DNA of 20,416 nt from positions 1-20,416 of IMG/VR virus record IMGVR_UViG_3300029787_004959. One strand, 5' to 3'. Each line of letters starts with the position of its first letter. The first letter of the stretch is position 1. The notes under the pieces are model-generated. The model saw only the letters and a program-made list of their open reading frames with translations. It was not told the DNA's origin and made no database searches. Both the position numbers and the translations under genes were made by a program. Below are positions 1 to 7,419 of this stretch, one piece after another. This DNA is from a virus.

Positions 1-651
1 ATTGCGTGAACAGAAATAGGCAGGGGCCATATTATAGCCTGTGTACTTTTTATCTTTATAATCATCTCCTAAAATTCTTACGTCAATTTTTAATTCATTT
101 ATAAGAGATTCAAGATCTTCTTCCGTTGAGTAAATAACCACCTCATCAACATATCGAATTGATTCTAAAATACTTTTTCTTTCCTCTACAGATAGAACTG
201 GTTTTAACTTTTCTGGGCGTTCCTCATTGGGATTTTCGTGAAGAGCGACTATAAGATAGCTGCACACATTCTTCGCTTCCTTCCACATCTCGATATATCC
301 TGGGTGTATGACATCAAAGGCTCCTGCTACCAAACCTTTAACAGGAATTTCCTGTCTCTTCCAGTCATCAATGTGAATGCATTTATCATCAATTAATAAA
401 TCGAATGTTGGTTTTTTATTTGTTATAAGTTGATGGTACTTAACTCCCCAGGTTTTTAATTGCTCATGAGTAAAATCAGTCCAATCTATTCCTGATGAAG
501 CTCCTCGGGCGGTAAAAAATAAAAGGGTATTCCCCTCATCGTACAACTCATTAATTCTATCTATAACAATACTATCAGGTATAGAATAATGATAGTTATT
601 ATTCCCAGGAGTTGTGCAAATGGTCCCGTCGATATCAAAACAATAAATCAT
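1..651 (-). CDS. HAD phosphatase-nucleotidyltransferase fusion (3' end beyond window)
   Basis: Partial gene; 217 codons are visible from an ATG at 651, and the frame is open to the window edge. Residues 1-100 form a HAD-family hydrolase domain of the kind found in capsule clusters: motif I FDIDGT (5-10, nucleophile D6 and D8), motif II FFTARG (45-50), Lys in NKKP (78-81), motif IV LIDDK (86-90). Residues 105-217 form a cytidylyltransferase-like nucleotidyltransferase: GAFDVIHPGY (110-119, HxGH-type site with Tyr for the second His), RPEKLKP and LGDDYKDKKYTG (194-205), as in TagD and HldE-type enzymes. It is the last visible gene of the glycan run; its ATG overlaps the stop of the isomerase gene (ATGA, 648-651). 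Next to a GmhA-like isomerase and an HddA-like kinase, it could supply both the heptose-bisphosphate phosphatase and the nucleotide transfer steps. That pathway role is inference; the two domains are clear. Confidence 0.85.
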   Translation of the reverse strand, partial: MIYCFDIDGTICTTPGNNNYHYSIPDSIVIDRINELYDEGNTLLFFTARGASSGIDWTDFTHEQLKTWGVKYHQLITNKKPTFDLLIDDKCIHIDDWKRQEIPVKGLVAGAFDVIHPGYIEMWKEAKNVCSYLIVALHENPNEERPEKLKPVLSVEERKSILESIRYVDEVVIYSTEEDLESLINELKIDVRILGDDYKDKKYTGYNMAPAYFCSRN

Positions 652-1157
652 AGAATTGAGTGTAAGATAACCTGATGAAGGCACTCTACGATGCCGAAAC
701 TCTCTGAATCTACCCAAAAGTCTACTGCTGCAGTATCCGCAAAAGCTTTACGTACTTTATTCTCTTCCGAAAACCCTGTTAGGAGAACATACGGAATACT
801 AGATAGATTACAAAAATCGGCACAATTGTATATGTTTATAGAATTACCAGAAGAAGATATCAAGATCACCAAGGTGTTTTTATCAGAAAACTCCTTTAAG
901 AAAATCTTATACGCATTCTCCATTCCATAATCATTAATATAACACGTTAGTCTGGAAGGATCGGAGAAGGTAAAGGCTTCCTTTTTTAAAAATTTGGTGT
1001 AATCCTGACTGATGTGAGAAGCAATTGAATTACTACCTCCATTCCCTATAATTATAATCTTTTTATGTCGATCAACTACTTGTTTTAGTAAATCAACTTT
1101 GTCTCTATCCACTTTTTTTAAGTTCTGCTCAAAACTATTCAAAAAATCAAACTTCAT
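648..1157 (-). CDS. GmhA-like phosphoheptose isomerase (SIS domain)
   Basis: A 169-residue single SIS-domain protein. GNGGSNSIASH (38-48) and SSSGNS (101-106) are the two phosphosugar-binding loops of the GmhA/DiaA branch. The C-terminal helix ECLHQVILHSIL carries Glu and His in the arrangement seen in GmhA, whose C-terminal His is catalytic. GmhA converts sedoheptulose 7-phosphate to D-glycero-D-manno-heptose 7-phosphate in the cytoplasm. It is slightly shorter than typical GmhA (about 190 residues). The start overlaps the end of the GHMP kinase gene by 11 bases, and the stop overlaps the start of the HAD-nucleotidyltransferase gene. Those neighbours match the next pathway steps, which favours heptose over another SIS substrate. 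A non-catalytic DiaA-like role is the alternative, less likely here. Confidence 0.8.
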   Translation of the reverse strand: MKFDFLNSFEQNLKKVDRDKVDLLKQVVDRHKKIIIIGNGGSNSIASHISQDYTKFLKKEAFTFSDPSRLTCYINDYGMENAYKIFLKEFSDKNTLVILISSSGNSINIYNCADFCNLSSIPYVLLTGFSEENKVRKAFADTAAVDFWVDSESFGIVECLHQVILHSIL

Positions 1158-2064
1158 ATGCCTGCACTCCTTGGTTGTCTATGCTTATTGGGATTGTTCC
1201 TGCTGGGGTATATCCTTTTTTAGAAAGGATCAGGAAGTACCCTCCATTCCCTGCCCCACAAAGCCTGTGGGCTAAAATATTAGAGTCCTTAGATAAACGA
1301 TTATCAATATTTTTTAACATATTATCCCCCAGCATTTGAGGAAGGCTTTTCTTTTTGCTTTCCCATCCTAACCCTACAAGATTAATAAACTCTTCAAAAT
1401 CATTATCGTTTATACTCCTATCCATCAAAAGCATTATGTCTAGGATACCCATCCTATCACTTTTAATAACTTTCTCCAAAACAGTAGTAGACTCTCTAAC
1501 AACTCCCGTGTATAAAAGATGCATATCAAAATTAGAAAACATCTCTGAACTTAAATAACATACTTTTGGATCTTCGTCTTTATAAAACTCTAACTTCTTG
1601 AACGACCCTAAACCACAACCATACGGATCTTGATATCCAGTATACCTATTAAATGTTCTTTCTATATCCAAAGCTAACTTAACAATATCAAACGTGGACA
1701 TCTCTTTATTGCATAGCTTTGCCATGGCTGCGACCGCTGCTACTGTATACGAAGAGGAAGAAGCTAATCCTGTGCCTTGAGACGCGGAATCTGTATTAAA
1801 GGTCATAGTAATGGGATCAGTAGGGAAGCGTTTCATTACTTCTCTTGCGATATCATTTCTTATGTCTGTGACATCTTTAACTTCTTCCCTCTCTGAATAA
1901 TTAACAATGTACTTATCGGTATTGTTTTTATGAACCGTAATATAAGTATAAAGAGTAGATGGGAAGCTAATTACTCCTCCGTAACCATTGGAGTCTATGA
2001 AGTCTTGCAGGTCTGTGGATCCTCCTGCGAGCGATACGCGGAGAGGGCATTTAGCAAATATCAT
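1147..2064 (-). CDS. HddA-like sugar kinase (GHMP family)
   Basis: A 305-residue GHMP-superfamily kinase of normal length. Motif 1 is PLRVSLAGGSTD (7-18). Motif 2, the ATP phosphate loop, is GTGLASSSS (97-105). QDPYG (145-149) holds the likely catalytic Asp, and motif 3 is CGAGNGG (269-275). The GGSTD and QDP patterns are those of D-glycero-alpha-D-manno-heptose 7-phosphate kinase (HddA) and its relatives, which make heptose 1,7-bisphosphate. It overlaps the radical SAM gene upstream by 14 bases and the GmhA-like gene downstream by 11, so all are probably co-translated. Substrate assignment rests on family resemblance and on the isomerase, phosphatase and nucleotidyltransferase that follow. 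A fucose-type kinase of the same family cannot be excluded. Confidence 0.82.
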   Translation of the reverse strand: MIFAKCPLRVSLAGGSTDLQDFIDSNGYGGVISFPSTLYTYITVHKNNTDKYIVNYSEREEVKDVTDIRNDIAREVMKRFPTDPITMTFNTDSASQGTGLASSSSYTVAAVAAMAKLCNKEMSTFDIVKLALDIERTFNRYTGYQDPYGCGLGSFKKLEFYKDEDPKVCYLSSEMFSNFDMHLLYTGVVRESTTVLEKVIKSDRMGILDIMLLMDRSINDNDFEEFINLVGLGWESKKKSLPQMLGDNMLKNIDNRLSKDSNILAHRLCGAGNGGYFLILSKKGYTPAGTIPISIDNQGVQAYEV

Positions 2065-3472
2065 GTGATTTTATAGTTGAAATCCTATCATCTTGAGTTA
2101 GTTGATTAGTATCCCCCAAATTTGAAAGCTCATTCATTTGTGAAGTTCCAGCCCAAGAGAGAAGACGCTCGATAATTTTCTTCTCAAAAAAGAAATCAAA
2201 GAAACGCAGTTTCCACCTAAGCAAGGCTAATGCCTCAAAAGGCAAAATTAGTAATCTTTTTAAACCTGGGAAATTTCTATCAGTCTTATCTCCTTTCCCA
2301 CTATGAAACCTCAAACCCCCAATATGATAAAGGTTGCTTGCTCGCTTGTCGTAGGTCTGATGTAAACTATAATCTGACCAAGCCTCCATTGTTGTAGGTA
2401 GCTTAGACTTGTCTACTAAATCATACAAAGGGCTGCCTGGAAGAGCGGTATATGCATAGAAGTTCTGTGTACAATTACCCCCAGCTTTTTTGTGGATTTC
2501 ATGAAGCCTTTCTGCTTGATCAAGGGTTTCATTGACCTCTGCGGTTGTCTCCGTAGGGAAACCCGTGATCCAGTAATAAAGAGGCCAGATACCGTGATTG
2601 GCTAATGCCTCAGCGCACTCAATCTGCTCATCTTTAGTAATGTCTTTTTCTGTTAACTCCAGCATCCTTTCGCTGCCTGTCTCCATTCCGATAGATATGT
2701 GCTTAATTCCCATCTCCGCCATCAACCTAGCATCCTCGTCCTTAATCTGATGAGCGCGAATAGAGGGTCTGTATTCAATCCCATTATCCCATAGAAATTT
2801 AACCAGATCTAAAATTCTTTTCATCTTCCCAGGCCAATCATCTCCATGCTCTAGCTTGTTCATTCCTACAGTATCTCGCAATCTGATAATATCTTCTTTC
2901 CATCTGTCGAGATCTACCGATTGCCAAGTCCTTTCAAAGAACTGTTGGATATAGCAGAAGGCACAACGAAAAGGACACCCTCTACTGGTAAGTAGAATAG
3001 TATCGCCTGATTCGGCTGATTTCTCAAAGTAATGAATTGTGTGATCTGAAACAGGGCTTACCATGTCCTCTGTTTTTAGCATTTTTCGATCAACAATGGT
3101 GTTTACAGGCGCTTCAAGTGCTTCTAACATAGCAACCTCACCTTCGGACTTTACAACTACATCAACGTAATCCTCAACAATACACTGCTCAGGGACTGAG
3201 GTTGGGTGGATACCCCCGAAGATAGTTTTTTTACCATGCTCCTTGGCTAACTTCATATACCTTATTGCGCCCTTTAACTGATAGCCTGTCATAGAAGAAA
3301 TTCCTACCACATCGGGCCAATCCATATCTGGCTCAGGGTCCCAACGCTCATCAAAGTAACGAATCTCATGCCCATGCTTCCTCATGGCCTCTCCTACATG
3401 TAAAACAGGAAGAGGCGGTGACATTTGCGGTGATTGAACAGAGGCAATAGGATATATAAATAAAATTTTCAT
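2051..3472 (-). CDS. B12-binding radical SAM enzyme
   Basis: A 473-residue protein. The N-terminal part (1 to about 125) looks like a cobalamin-binding Rossmann domain, with VVGISSMTGYQ (55-65) and FGGIHPTSVPEQC (85-97). The radical SAM core has the CX3CX2C cluster motif CPFRCAFC (C166, C170, C173) and a downstream IGMETGSERML strand (261-271). Such class B enzymes use a [4Fe-4S] cluster, SAM and often methylcobalamin to methylate unreactive carbons, or act like BchE. The C-terminal about 100 residues contain an aromatic and basic stretch (LRWKLRFFDFFFEKK) that could touch the membrane. It starts in an ATGA overlap with the GT4 gene. Inside a glycan cluster it most likely modifies a sugar or lipid carrier; the substrate is unknown. 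It needs a low-potential electron donor, and a ferredoxin is encoded elsewhere in the window. Confidence 0.85.
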   Translation of the reverse strand: MKILFIYPIASVQSPQMSPPLPVLHVGEAMRKHGHEIRYFDERWDPEPDMDWPDVVGISSMTGYQLKGAIRYMKLAKEHGKKTIFGGIHPTSVPEQCIVEDYVDVVVKSEGEVAMLEALEAPVNTIVDRKMLKTEDMVSPVSDHTIHYFEKSAESGDTILLTSRGCPFRCAFCYIQQFFERTWQSVDLDRWKEDIIRLRDTVGMNKLEHGDDWPGKMKRILDLVKFLWDNGIEYRPSIRAHQIKDEDARLMAEMGIKHISIGMETGSERMLELTEKDITKDEQIECAEALANHGIWPLYYWITGFPTETTAEVNETLDQAERLHEIHKKAGGNCTQNFYAYTALPGSPLYDLVDKSKLPTTMEAWSDYSLHQTYDKRASNLYHIGGLRFHSGKGDKTDRNFPGLKRLLILPFEALALLRWKLRFFDFFFEKKIIERLLSWAGTSQMNELSNLGDTNQLTQDDRISTIKSHDIC

Positions 3473-4575
3473 GATGCTAAATTATATAGGAGTGTTGCGA
3501 CTTTTTCTTTTACACAACTATATGAGTATAAATTATTATACCTATCTTTAGTTTTTTGGCTCAGTCTTTTATACATTTTTTTATCTGTTCGTAAGGCCTC
3601 CATCGAGGAGATATACTCTTCTAAGGAGGAGCAGAAAAATCCGCAGTCTGCGATCTGCTCCTGGTGTCCGTTATTCGTTCCAGGACAGCTAATAATAACT
3701 TTACCATGTGCCATTGCCTCTACTATAGCAGTAGAACATACTTCTCCATCTAACCTTGAATGAGCATAAACGTCAATACCATGAAGGAAACTATGAATTA
3801 ATGATTTATGTGCAGTTGAATCCAAGAATACAACTCGATCTCTTTTATCCTCAGGCCAGGATCTAACTAAATCCCTATGACGTTGGCTTCCTCCCAAAAT
3901 TACCATATAATTACTAGGATCTTGTAATTGAGAAAAAGCCATAAGAGATACAGGAGAAAAAATAGAAGGATCATCTCTTTGGTGCATACCGAAAACAAAA
4001 GCATCCTTAGGAATCTTATACTTTTGCCTAAAATTAGTCGGGTAAGTCTCTGGTATTTCCACAATAGGAGGCACAATCTCTAATTTAGATTGATTACCCC
4101 CATTTGAGAGCCATCTTTTAGATTGCCACTCGCAAATTAAAAGTGATTTAATGATATTATCTTGATCATAAACGTTATCCCCATGAACACTATATACGGT
4201 CTTAACATTCCTGAACTGTGAGGCAGGGTAGTCAGCTTTTCCATTGCCTGCTATAAAAAGTAAATCGTATTGATTTTCGTCAAACTTCTCAAAGATATCA
4301 GAATCTTGCCAAACTTCACCTTGGGGAGCAGTAGGATCATAATTTTTATATCCTACCTTCACTTTAATAAGATTTATTCCTGCATTCTTTAGTGCTTCTT
4401 CTCGTAAAGGATCGTTAGGTGGGTGAGTCCAATCAACACCAACTATGGGGGCTGAGTTGGTATAGTAATAATCAACCTCATGGCCTTCAGCATTTACAAG
4501 AAGAGCTATAGACTGAAGATATCTTTCGACTCCTCCAATACCTAAACCAGCAAATTTTAAAAAAGCAATTTTCAT
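3469..4575 (-). CDS. GT-B glycosyltransferase, family 4-like
   Basis: A 368-residue GT-B fold protein. The N-terminus reads MKIAFLKFAGLGIGGVERYL, a standard GT4 donor-free domain start with the GGxER loop. The second domain has GMHQRDDPSIFSP (196-208) and the retaining-GT signature around EVCSTAIVEAMAHGKVI (278-294), where E278 and E286 are spaced as in the EX7E motif that binds the sugar nucleotide. There is no signal peptide or membrane segment, so it probably acts at the cytoplasmic side on a carrier or protein acceptor. The sugar and acceptor are not predictable. Start and stop both sit in ATGA overlaps with neighbours. Confidence 0.85.
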   Translation of the reverse strand: MKIAFLKFAGLGIGGVERYLQSIALLVNAEGHEVDYYYTNSAPIVGVDWTHPPNDPLREEALKNAGINLIKVKVGYKNYDPTAPQGEVWQDSDIFEKFDENQYDLLFIAGNGKADYPASQFRNVKTVYSVHGDNVYDQDNIIKSLLICEWQSKRWLSNGGNQSKLEIVPPIVEIPETYPTNFRQKYKIPKDAFVFGMHQRDDPSIFSPVSLMAFSQLQDPSNYMVILGGSQRHRDLVRSWPEDKRDRVVFLDSTAHKSLIHSFLHGIDVYAHSRLDGEVCSTAIVEAMAHGKVIISCPGTNNGHQEQIADCGFFCSSLEEYISSMEALRTDKKMYKRLSQKTKDRYNNLYSYSCVKEKVATLLYNLAS

Positions 4576-5291
4576 TTAGAGTTGAACCCCTTCAGTTCCA
4601 GTAACTGTTCTTTTATTGAAGGCGTACTAGTATTTCCGACCAAACATTTATTTATTTTAATTTTATCGTTCTCAAGAATCTTGATATCTTTACCATAAAC
4701 ATCCTTCATAATAGTTAACAAGTTAAACTTAGAGATGCATTCGCTGTAAGGGATGACAACCTCGCTAAAGCATTGAAAATCTCTAATTAAATCCCAACAA
4801 ATTTTAGCCCATTGCAACGTAGTAATCCCGTTCCACATTTGATGCGTATATCCATAAAGCTCGTTCTCAGAGGCCAAAAACCACTCTAATAACCCTTGCT
4901 TACTTGTAAGCTCTGTGCCTATGATGGAACATTTAATGCTTTTTGTTCGTTGGCCTTCTCGCATAAAATAATCAGCGGCTTGTCTTTTTGATGCCCCATA
5001 AAGGTCTTCGTCAGATTCACAGTCAGTCCCAGCATGGATAACACTACAAGATGCATTTTGATCTATCCAAATAGGTAATTCAAAATTAATATCAAAGGTG
5101 TTCGTGCGCTGGGGGATGGCTCCTATGCAATTAACAATCACATCTCCTGAAAATTCTATTAAATAATTTTTAAACTCAGAGCTAGGCCATCTAGTCTCAA
5201 CCGTCTCTACATGACACTCGGGAACAGAGGAAAGGTAGCGAAGAACTGTACTTCCTAACATACCTCGATGACCTAGAACGCAAACCCTCAA
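4572..5291 (-). CDS. RmlD-like NAD(P)-dependent sugar reductase
   Basis: A 239-residue short-chain/extended SDR protein. The N-terminal Rossmann loop is GHRGMLG (7-13), typical of RmlD, followed by DVIVNCIGAIPQR (50-62). The YGASK motif (98-102) supplies the catalytic Tyr and Lys. It is shorter than most RmlD proteins (about 290). The usual Ser/Thr-rich STD strand reads GTD (88-90). The start codon is TTG at 5291, overlapping the TGA of the upstream dehydratase; no later Met precedes the essential GxxGxxG loop and a strong ribosome site lies in front, so TTG is well supported. Next to a 4,6-dehydratase-like enzyme it probably reduces the 4-keto sugar intermediate. Product sugar unknown. Confidence 0.8.
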   Translation of the reverse strand: MRVCVLGHRGMLGSTVLRYLSSVPECHVETVETRWPSSEFKNYLIEFSGDVIVNCIGAIPQRTNTFDINFELPIWIDQNASCSVIHAGTDCESDEDLYGASKRQAADYFMREGQRTKSIKCSIIGTELTSKQGLLEWFLASENELYGYTHQMWNGITTLQWAKICWDLIRDFQCFSEVVIPYSECISKFNLLTIMKDVYGKDIKILENDKIKINKCLVGNTSTPSIKEQLLELKGFNSK

Positions 5292-6238
5292 GATAGAACC
5301 CCCTTCTCACATAAAAAGGAAGAGACCTCATCGCATGATAGTATTGAAGTTTTTGAAGAGTATGACCATGCTTCATTGTTTATGATATCGTCTGTAATCA
5401 TATAGTATTTATCAAACTGCTTAGAGCGCAAAGACTCCTCTAGGCTAATCATCTCTTCATGTATCTTTTCTCCAGGTCGAATGCCCACATAGTCAAGGGG
5501 TAATTGTCTTTTATAAGCTTTACTAAGCGTAGTAGCCAAGTCCACAATCTTCAAAGATTTTAGCTTAGGGACCACTATTGCCCCATGAGATTGAGGGTGA
5601 TTAAAAGCCCAATCAATTAATTCCACGGACTCATCAAGGCTAATCAAAAACCTAGTCATTCGTTCATCAGTTACTGGCAATGAGGTAGTGCTCTCGTCTG
5701 ATAATAAAGATTTAAAGAACGGGAGTACAGAACCTGTAGACTCTAAGACATTTCCATATCTGCACAAAACAACTTTTGTGTCTTTCTGCTTATTAGCAAA
5801 ATCAATATACAATCTCTCAGATATGGCTTTGCACATTCCATAGACATTGACAGGCTTACACGCCTTGTCTGTAGAAATAAACATTAACGTCTCGATTTGA
5901 TGATTACTTACCTGTAAACACTCCAAAAGATTTTCATGCCCCAAAATGTTAACCTTAACGCTTTCGTAAGGATTATCTTCACAAACAGGCACATGCTTTA
6001 ATGCTGCTGTATTTAGAACCACATCGGGCTTATACTCATTTAAGGCTTTTAGCAAACAATCTTTCTCTTTAACATCGCCTATCTGGTAATCGACCGTGGG
6101 GTACTCCCTCTTCATATTCACATGTTTATGCTCATCACGGGAAAAAACTAAAATATCATTATTTTTATGATATCTTTTGGTTAGAGTCCTGCCTAATGCG
6201 CCAGTCCCTCCTATAATCATTATCCTTTTACCAATCAT
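5288..6238 (-). CDS. CapD/PseB-like nucleotide-sugar 4,6-dehydratase
   Basis: A 316-residue extended SDR protein. The NAD loop is GGTGALG (10-16); then LNTAALKHVPVCEDNP (75-90), the hallmark of the FlaA1/CapD/PseB/WbjB group. STDKA (122-126) and YGMCK (133-137) give the catalytic Thr, Lys, Tyr and Lys. Members convert UDP-GlcNAc to a 4-keto-6-deoxy sugar, some with C5 inversion. It has no N-terminal membrane part, so it is the short soluble type. It precedes the RmlD-like reductase with a TTGA overlap, which suggests a two-step route to a 6-deoxy HexNAc-type sugar. Annotated start ATG is at 6238; a second Met seven residues in (MIIGG) is possible. Confidence 0.85.
   Translation of the reverse strand: MIGKRIMIIGGTGALGRTLTKRYHKNNDILVFSRDEHKHVNMKREYPTVDYQIGDVKEKDCLLKALNEYKPDVVLNTAALKHVPVCEDNPYESVKVNILGHENLLECLQVSNHQIETLMFISTDKACKPVNVYGMCKAISERLYIDFANKQKDTKVVLCRYGNVLESTGSVLPFFKSLLSDESTTSLPVTDERMTRFLISLDESVELIDWAFNHPQSHGAIVVPKLKSLKIVDLATTLSKAYKRQLPLDYVGIRPGEKIHEEMISLEESLRSKQFDKYYMITDDIINNEAWSYSSKTSILSCDEVSSFLCEKGVLS
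5299..5305 (-). promoter_or_regulatory. Ribosome binding site for TTG-start reductase
   Basis: On the minus strand the bases read AAGGGGG, 7 nt before the TTG at 5291. This Shine-Dalgarno-like site lies inside the 3' end of the upstream dehydratase gene and supports the non-ATG start. Confidence 0.6.
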
Positions 6239-6611
6239 CGTTAACCCTAACCTCTTTTAAATACAGTTTAGTATTACCCTTGCATTTAATATACGGCAAA
6301 GGGTACGGATGCTGTAGACATCGCACCTTATTAAAGATCTCTTCAGCGGTAAAATTGTCGAAATCCTCTAAAATTATTTCACTCATTTCAGGAGTTCTGC
6401 GCTTGAAAAAAGTTGCTTCCTCATGACTCTGTGGAACTGCGGTACAGTCTCCCTCTAAGTAGGATCTAATGCCTTCAGAACCTACTAATACGATGTTATT
6501 AAAAATGCTTTCTAAGTCCCCAACTAAAGAAAATTCTTTTTGATATAAAATAGGACCAGTATCAATACCTTCATCATCAATGTGAGGAGAGAGTATTAAC
6601 TTTTTATTCAT
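6228..6611 (-). CDS. Truncated formyltransferase with a PIG-L-like N-terminus
   Basis: A 127-residue ORF starting at ATG 6611; an in-frame GTG at 6620 is possible but has less support. From residue 15 on it matches the C-terminal half of formyl-transferase domains: GIDTGPILYQ (15-24), then a TFFKRR-like AT-FFKRRTPEM stretch and NKVRCLQHPYPLPY, as in Fmt/ArnA-type or sugar formyltransferases. The part that binds formyl-tetrahydrofolate is missing. The first 14 residues, MNKKLILSPHIDDE, instead look like the start of a PIG-L/LmbE deacetylase, with its PHxDDE zinc motif. The ORF is therefore probably a deletion fusion of two once-adjacent genes. It is intact in frame but unlikely to keep either full activity. 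It overlaps the neighbours by 8 and 11 bases. Confidence 0.7.
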   Translation of the reverse strand: MNKKLILSPHIDDEGIDTGPILYQKEFSLVGDLESIFNNIVLVGSEGIRSYLEGDCTAVPQSHEEATFFKRRTPEMSEIILEDFDNFTAEEIFNKVRCLQHPYPLPYIKCKGNTKLYLKEVRVNDDW

Positions 6612-7419
6612 TACATTCACTCAACACGGGTCTGTATTGTAGCCACTCACCATCCTGTTTAACAGGAACGCCTCGATCCTGCGTCAAGTAACAGAACCAT
6701 TTCGTTCGTGATTCACCAGCGACAGGATACTTATAATCAACACCAAGAACCGAGTCTTTCCAAGACATCCAGGTAGAACTTATATCTTCTCTCCTCGGCC
6801 CAACTAGATTATCATAATTAGGGTAAGATTCCTCAGACAAAACCTTAGTAATAGAAGAGTTTTGTTGCCTCCATTTTGCATTAAAGTGAGGGAAAGATTT
6901 TGCACCATTTGCTCCATCTTTAGGAACAAGAGGCGATATCTTCTCAGGTTGGTTTAGTCTCCTGGCTTCTAGGTATTCGGACTCTTGTGACTCATAATAC
7001 GCTAAATTAGCTAATCGGAGACGTATAATAAAATCATCATCTTCCCAACCACCACCGTAAAATCTCTCATCCCACCACCCAATTGTGCGATACAACTCTT
7101 TAGTCGATCCAAAAAAACCGACGCTATACTTGGATGCAGCGGCAAAACCCTCCTCTAGTAATTCAACAATATGAATAACATCCTCTGGCTTTGGAGTGAC
7201 ACGATCATTCATCCAAATTACAACCTCCGTAGGGGAGGAAGTAATAGAATCATTTATCATTTCTGAAAACGAAGGATAGGTCTCTGGATGTCTGTCAATT
7301 CGATTGTTCCAGTAAACCTTAAATACATCATTTAATGGTTCGAGTAGCTTCATCTGCTTATCAACAGTTTCACGCTCCCATCCACAATTGCAACACAATG
7401 TTATCTCTTTAGTTTTCAT
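6604..7419 (-). CDS. GT-A glycosyltransferase-like protein
   Basis: A 271-residue protein with GT-A features. An IWMNDRVTP segment (68-76) takes the place of the usual DXD strand. A later GWWDERFYGGGWEDDDF block (114-130) resembles the acceptor-side W-x-E-D-D-D motif of GT2/GT7/GT27-type enzymes, where Asp or Glu is the catalytic base. The remaining 140 residues are rich in Trp, Tyr and charged residues and have no recognised domain. There is no signal peptide or membrane helix. It overlaps the 302-residue putative transferase upstream by 11 bases. Sugar specificity unknown; fold assignment is by motif only. Confidence 0.65.
   Translation of the reverse strand: MKTKEITLCCNCGWERETVDKQMKLLEPLNDVFKVYWNNRIDRHPETYPSFSEMINDSITSSPTEVVIWMNDRVTPKPEDVIHIVELLEEGFAAASKYSVGFFGSTKELYRTIGWWDERFYGGGWEDDDFIIRLRLANLAYYESQESEYLEARRLNQPEKISPLVPKDGANGAKSFPHFNAKWRQQNSSITKVLSEESYPNYDNLVGPRREDISSTWMSWKDSVLGVDYKYPVAGESRTKWFCYLTQDRGVPVKQDGEWLQYRPVLSECNE

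Noticed and set aside
691-930. Plus-strand open frame inside the isomerase gene
   Set aside because: It is antisense to a gene with clear GmhA motifs and has no recognisable domain. The other plus-strand frames in the window are likewise antisense to well-supported genes.
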